Source: a virus. From it: a stretch of 24,026 nt of DNA. The translations under genes and the position numbers were made by a program. Positions within the stretch are counted from its first letter, which is position 1; every line of letters begins with the position of its first letter. Shown piece by piece: positions 22,722-24,026 of this stretch. The notes beneath the pieces were generated by a model that worked only from the letters and a program-made list of their open reading frames with translations, was not told the DNA's origin and did not search any database. The stretch is taken from positions 1-24,026 of IMG/VR virus record IMGVR_UViG_3300032282_001595, one strand, 5' to 3'.

Positions 22722-22813
22722 TTTATTTTTCCTTTAAGTTAGTTGGCGTTCTAGGCCTACGCGGTTGACCTCCGCGTAAACTCTCATTTAAGAGCGAACA
22801 CTCTTATTTATCT
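22722..22813 (-). promoter_or_regulatory. Late promoter box and structured leader of the 419-aa gene
   Basis: On the minus strand GATAAATA (22812-22805) overlaps the stop codon of the upstream fibre gene. AAGAG/CTCTT (22805-22790) form a 5-bp inverted repeat around the expected RNA start near 22799. Further down, TACGCGG/CCGCGTA (22778-22758) form a 7-bp stem with a 7-base loop, then AAAGGAAAA and the ATG. The ~78-base leader is the longest in the window with clear structure. Confidence 0.6.
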
Positions 22814-24026
22814 TATTCTCCTAGGGGAGTAGGTCCACCTGTCGGTACTGCTGTCATTGTTATCTTATACTTATTGCCATTGTCATTATTACGCAAGTAT
22901 ATTCCATCTGCACCGGCCATCAATGTCCAATCACCAACTCCATTGTTTAAGTTAACATCACCTACATATAGATTTCTCCAATATGCATCCCATGTTTGTG
23001 AGACCGAAAAGGTTACGTCATGTGACCGATTTCCACCTAGTTGTGTACCGTTAATTCTGACAGTATCACCTTCTAAATAACCATGACCGGTATTAGTTAC
23101 AAGAACAGAGTATGCATTGCCACCTATAGCGGGTACAGTAAATACTTCAAATAATGCACCTGTACCACTGCCACTAGTATAATCTTGTGAAAGACCGTAA
23201 TAATCACTTGCAAACGAAACCGCCGCTATCGGTGTTCCGGTTATGTTATATACGTAATCGACGCCTTGTGCCTTACCACCTAAACTACCTGTTAAACTTC
23301 CACCATTTACACTTGTCTTTGGTTTCAAATCACCATGGGGATTAGTATATATAGTTTGATATCCACCATTTAGGAATGTAACTTGATTGATATCGTGTGC
23401 AATTTCAAAACCAGATCCAACATTTGCCGGACCTGAACTACGGTCAGGATTGATAGAATTAGGAGCAGAAGTTATCCAAAAACTAGTATCAGTTGTTGAA
23501 AAGTAACCAGCTTGACTGGTACCTACAACTGCAAATGAATCAACTTCATTATACCCTGCATTACTGATACGTAAACGTTTTAATGTACCGACGCTAGTGA
23601 TATTTGGTTGAGCATTTGTTGTGATTGTTCCTGCTGTTGTAGCACTGGTTGCAGTCCCTGCACTTGTTGCATATGTTGCGTTAGCCACTGTTCCGGATAC
23701 ATTTGCAGCCGCTAAGTTTGTTAAACTTGCACCATTACCTTCAAATAATGTTGCTTTCAATTTACCAGTAGACTTAGTAAATGTAAATGCAGAATTACCA
23801 GCAAATGCGCCACCGTCATTGAATTGAACTTCTGTTGTGCTACCGCTTGCAGGTGTACTAGGTGTGCTGATCCAAGATAAATTACCAGTACCGTCTGTTT
23901 TAAGAATATACCCGTCATTACCACCAGTAATACTAACATTAGAAACAGGACCTAAGTTTGTTAGTTTTCCTACATTTAGATTACCCACGTTTGCATCATC
24001 AGTAACTGTGACATTACCTAATGTAC
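22813..24026 (-). CDS. Tail-fibre-like protein, C-terminal part (runs off right edge)
   Basis: At least 404 residues. A GTG at 23988 could be read as the start, but the frame stays open to the window edge and reads TLGNVTVTDDANVGNLNVGK across that point, a fibre-type 'GN.(T/L)V' repeat, so the gene most likely begins outside. The N-terminal visible part has YILKTDGTGNLSWIS and TEVQFNDGGAFAGNSAFTF, the standard opening of phage fibre shafts. It is followed by an Ala/Thr/Ser triplet-rich segment (YATSAGTATSATTAGTITT), AQPNITSVGTLKRLRISNAG, and a C-terminal part with GYLEGDTVRINGTQLGG and WTLMAGADGIYLRNNDNGNK. It probably forms a trimeric fibre or collar whisker. AQPNIT is shared with the left-edge fibre gene. 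Confidence 0.82.
   Translation of the reverse strand, partial: TLGNVTVTDDANVGNLNVGKLTNLGPVSNVSITGGNDGYILKTDGTGNLSWISTPSTPASGSTTEVQFNDGGAFAGNSAFTFTKSTGKLKATLFEGNGASLTNLAAANVSGTVANATYATSAGTATSATTAGTITTNAQPNITSVGTLKRLRISNAGYNEVDSFAVVGTSQAGYFSTTDTSFWITSAPNSINPDRSSGPANVGSGFEIAHDINQVTFLNGGYQTIYTNPHGDLKPKTSVNGGSLTGSLGGKAQGVDYVYNITGTPIAAVSFASDYYGLSQDYTSGSGTGALFEVFTVPAIGGNAYSVLVTNTGHGYLEGDTVRINGTQLGGNRSHDVTFSVSQTWDAYWRNLYVGDVNLNNGVGDWTLMAGADGIYLRNNDNGNKYKITMTAVPTGGPTPLGE

Noticed and set aside
1-24026. tRNA genes, insertion sequences, integrase or attachment sites
   Set aside because: None seen: no cloverleaf-like segment, transposase motif or recombinase, and almost no non-coding space.

Overview
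The window is part of the genome of a T4-like (contractile-tailed, myovirus-type) bacteriophage. It is AT-rich and almost wholly coding. It carries recognisable relatives of T4 genes 1 (dNMP kinase), 4 (head completion), 13/14 (neck), 15 (tail completion), 16 (small terminase), 18 (sheath) and 19 (tube), plus a baseplate/tail-tube-junction protein and fibre genes. The family versions look like those of marine and freshwater uncultured T4-like phages (cyanophage/pelagiphage-like) rather than coliphage T4 itself. The host cannot be named from this sequence.

Layout. Positions 1-389 (minus) hold the start of a tail-fibre gene that runs off the left edge. Positions 472-7455 (minus) form a tight four-gene block: a 201-aa virion protein, a 70-aa one-helix membrane protein, a 503-aa Gly/Ala-rich protein and a 1552-aa multidomain protein. 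Three of the four begin with short peptides resembling T4 capsid-targeting/prohead-protease sites. Positions 7487-14158 (minus) hold packaging and tail genes, in transcription order: sheath, tube, tube-junction protein, an unrecognised 116-aa protein, head-completion nuclease, small terminase. A zinc-binding HNH-like gene (plus, 14279-14620) sits beyond the sheath promoter and overlaps the end of the dNMP kinase gene. Then come a gp13-like neck gene and a three-gene MazG operon (minus, 16100-17866). From 17941 the plus strand carries neck gp14, tail-completion gp15 and a Nudix hydrolase, closed by a two-way terminator at 21418-21445. The right end (minus) holds a 419-aa structural protein and the end of a second fibre gene that runs off the right edge.

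Control. Boxes matching the T4 late promoter (TATAAATA; here mostly GATAAATA) lie just upstream of at least nine genes on both strands. The MazG operon instead has a consensus sigma-70 promoter (TTGACA, 17 bases, TATAAT) with a palindrome across it, which marks it as an early, host-polymerase-read cassette inside late structural genes. Directly after it, the gp13 gene has a perfect 12-bp inverted repeat whose left arm runs into the late box and whose right arm holds the ribosome site. A similar but smaller arrangement covers the start codon of the small terminase gene. This is the logic of T4 gene e: read-through RNA hides the ribosome site, while late-initiated RNA lacks the left arm and can be translated.

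Most novel points: the possible hairpin-plus-late-promoter switches; the 1552/503-aa pair with five copies of an 'L..I+.LSG' motif followed by protease-like sites; an AT-hook, a half-swapped LysM and a Zn-like Cys cluster in the 1552-aa protein; a chitin-binding-type module inside the neck protein; a 1192-aa sheath; and a gp14 reading frame that continues upstream of its first ATG without a standard start.
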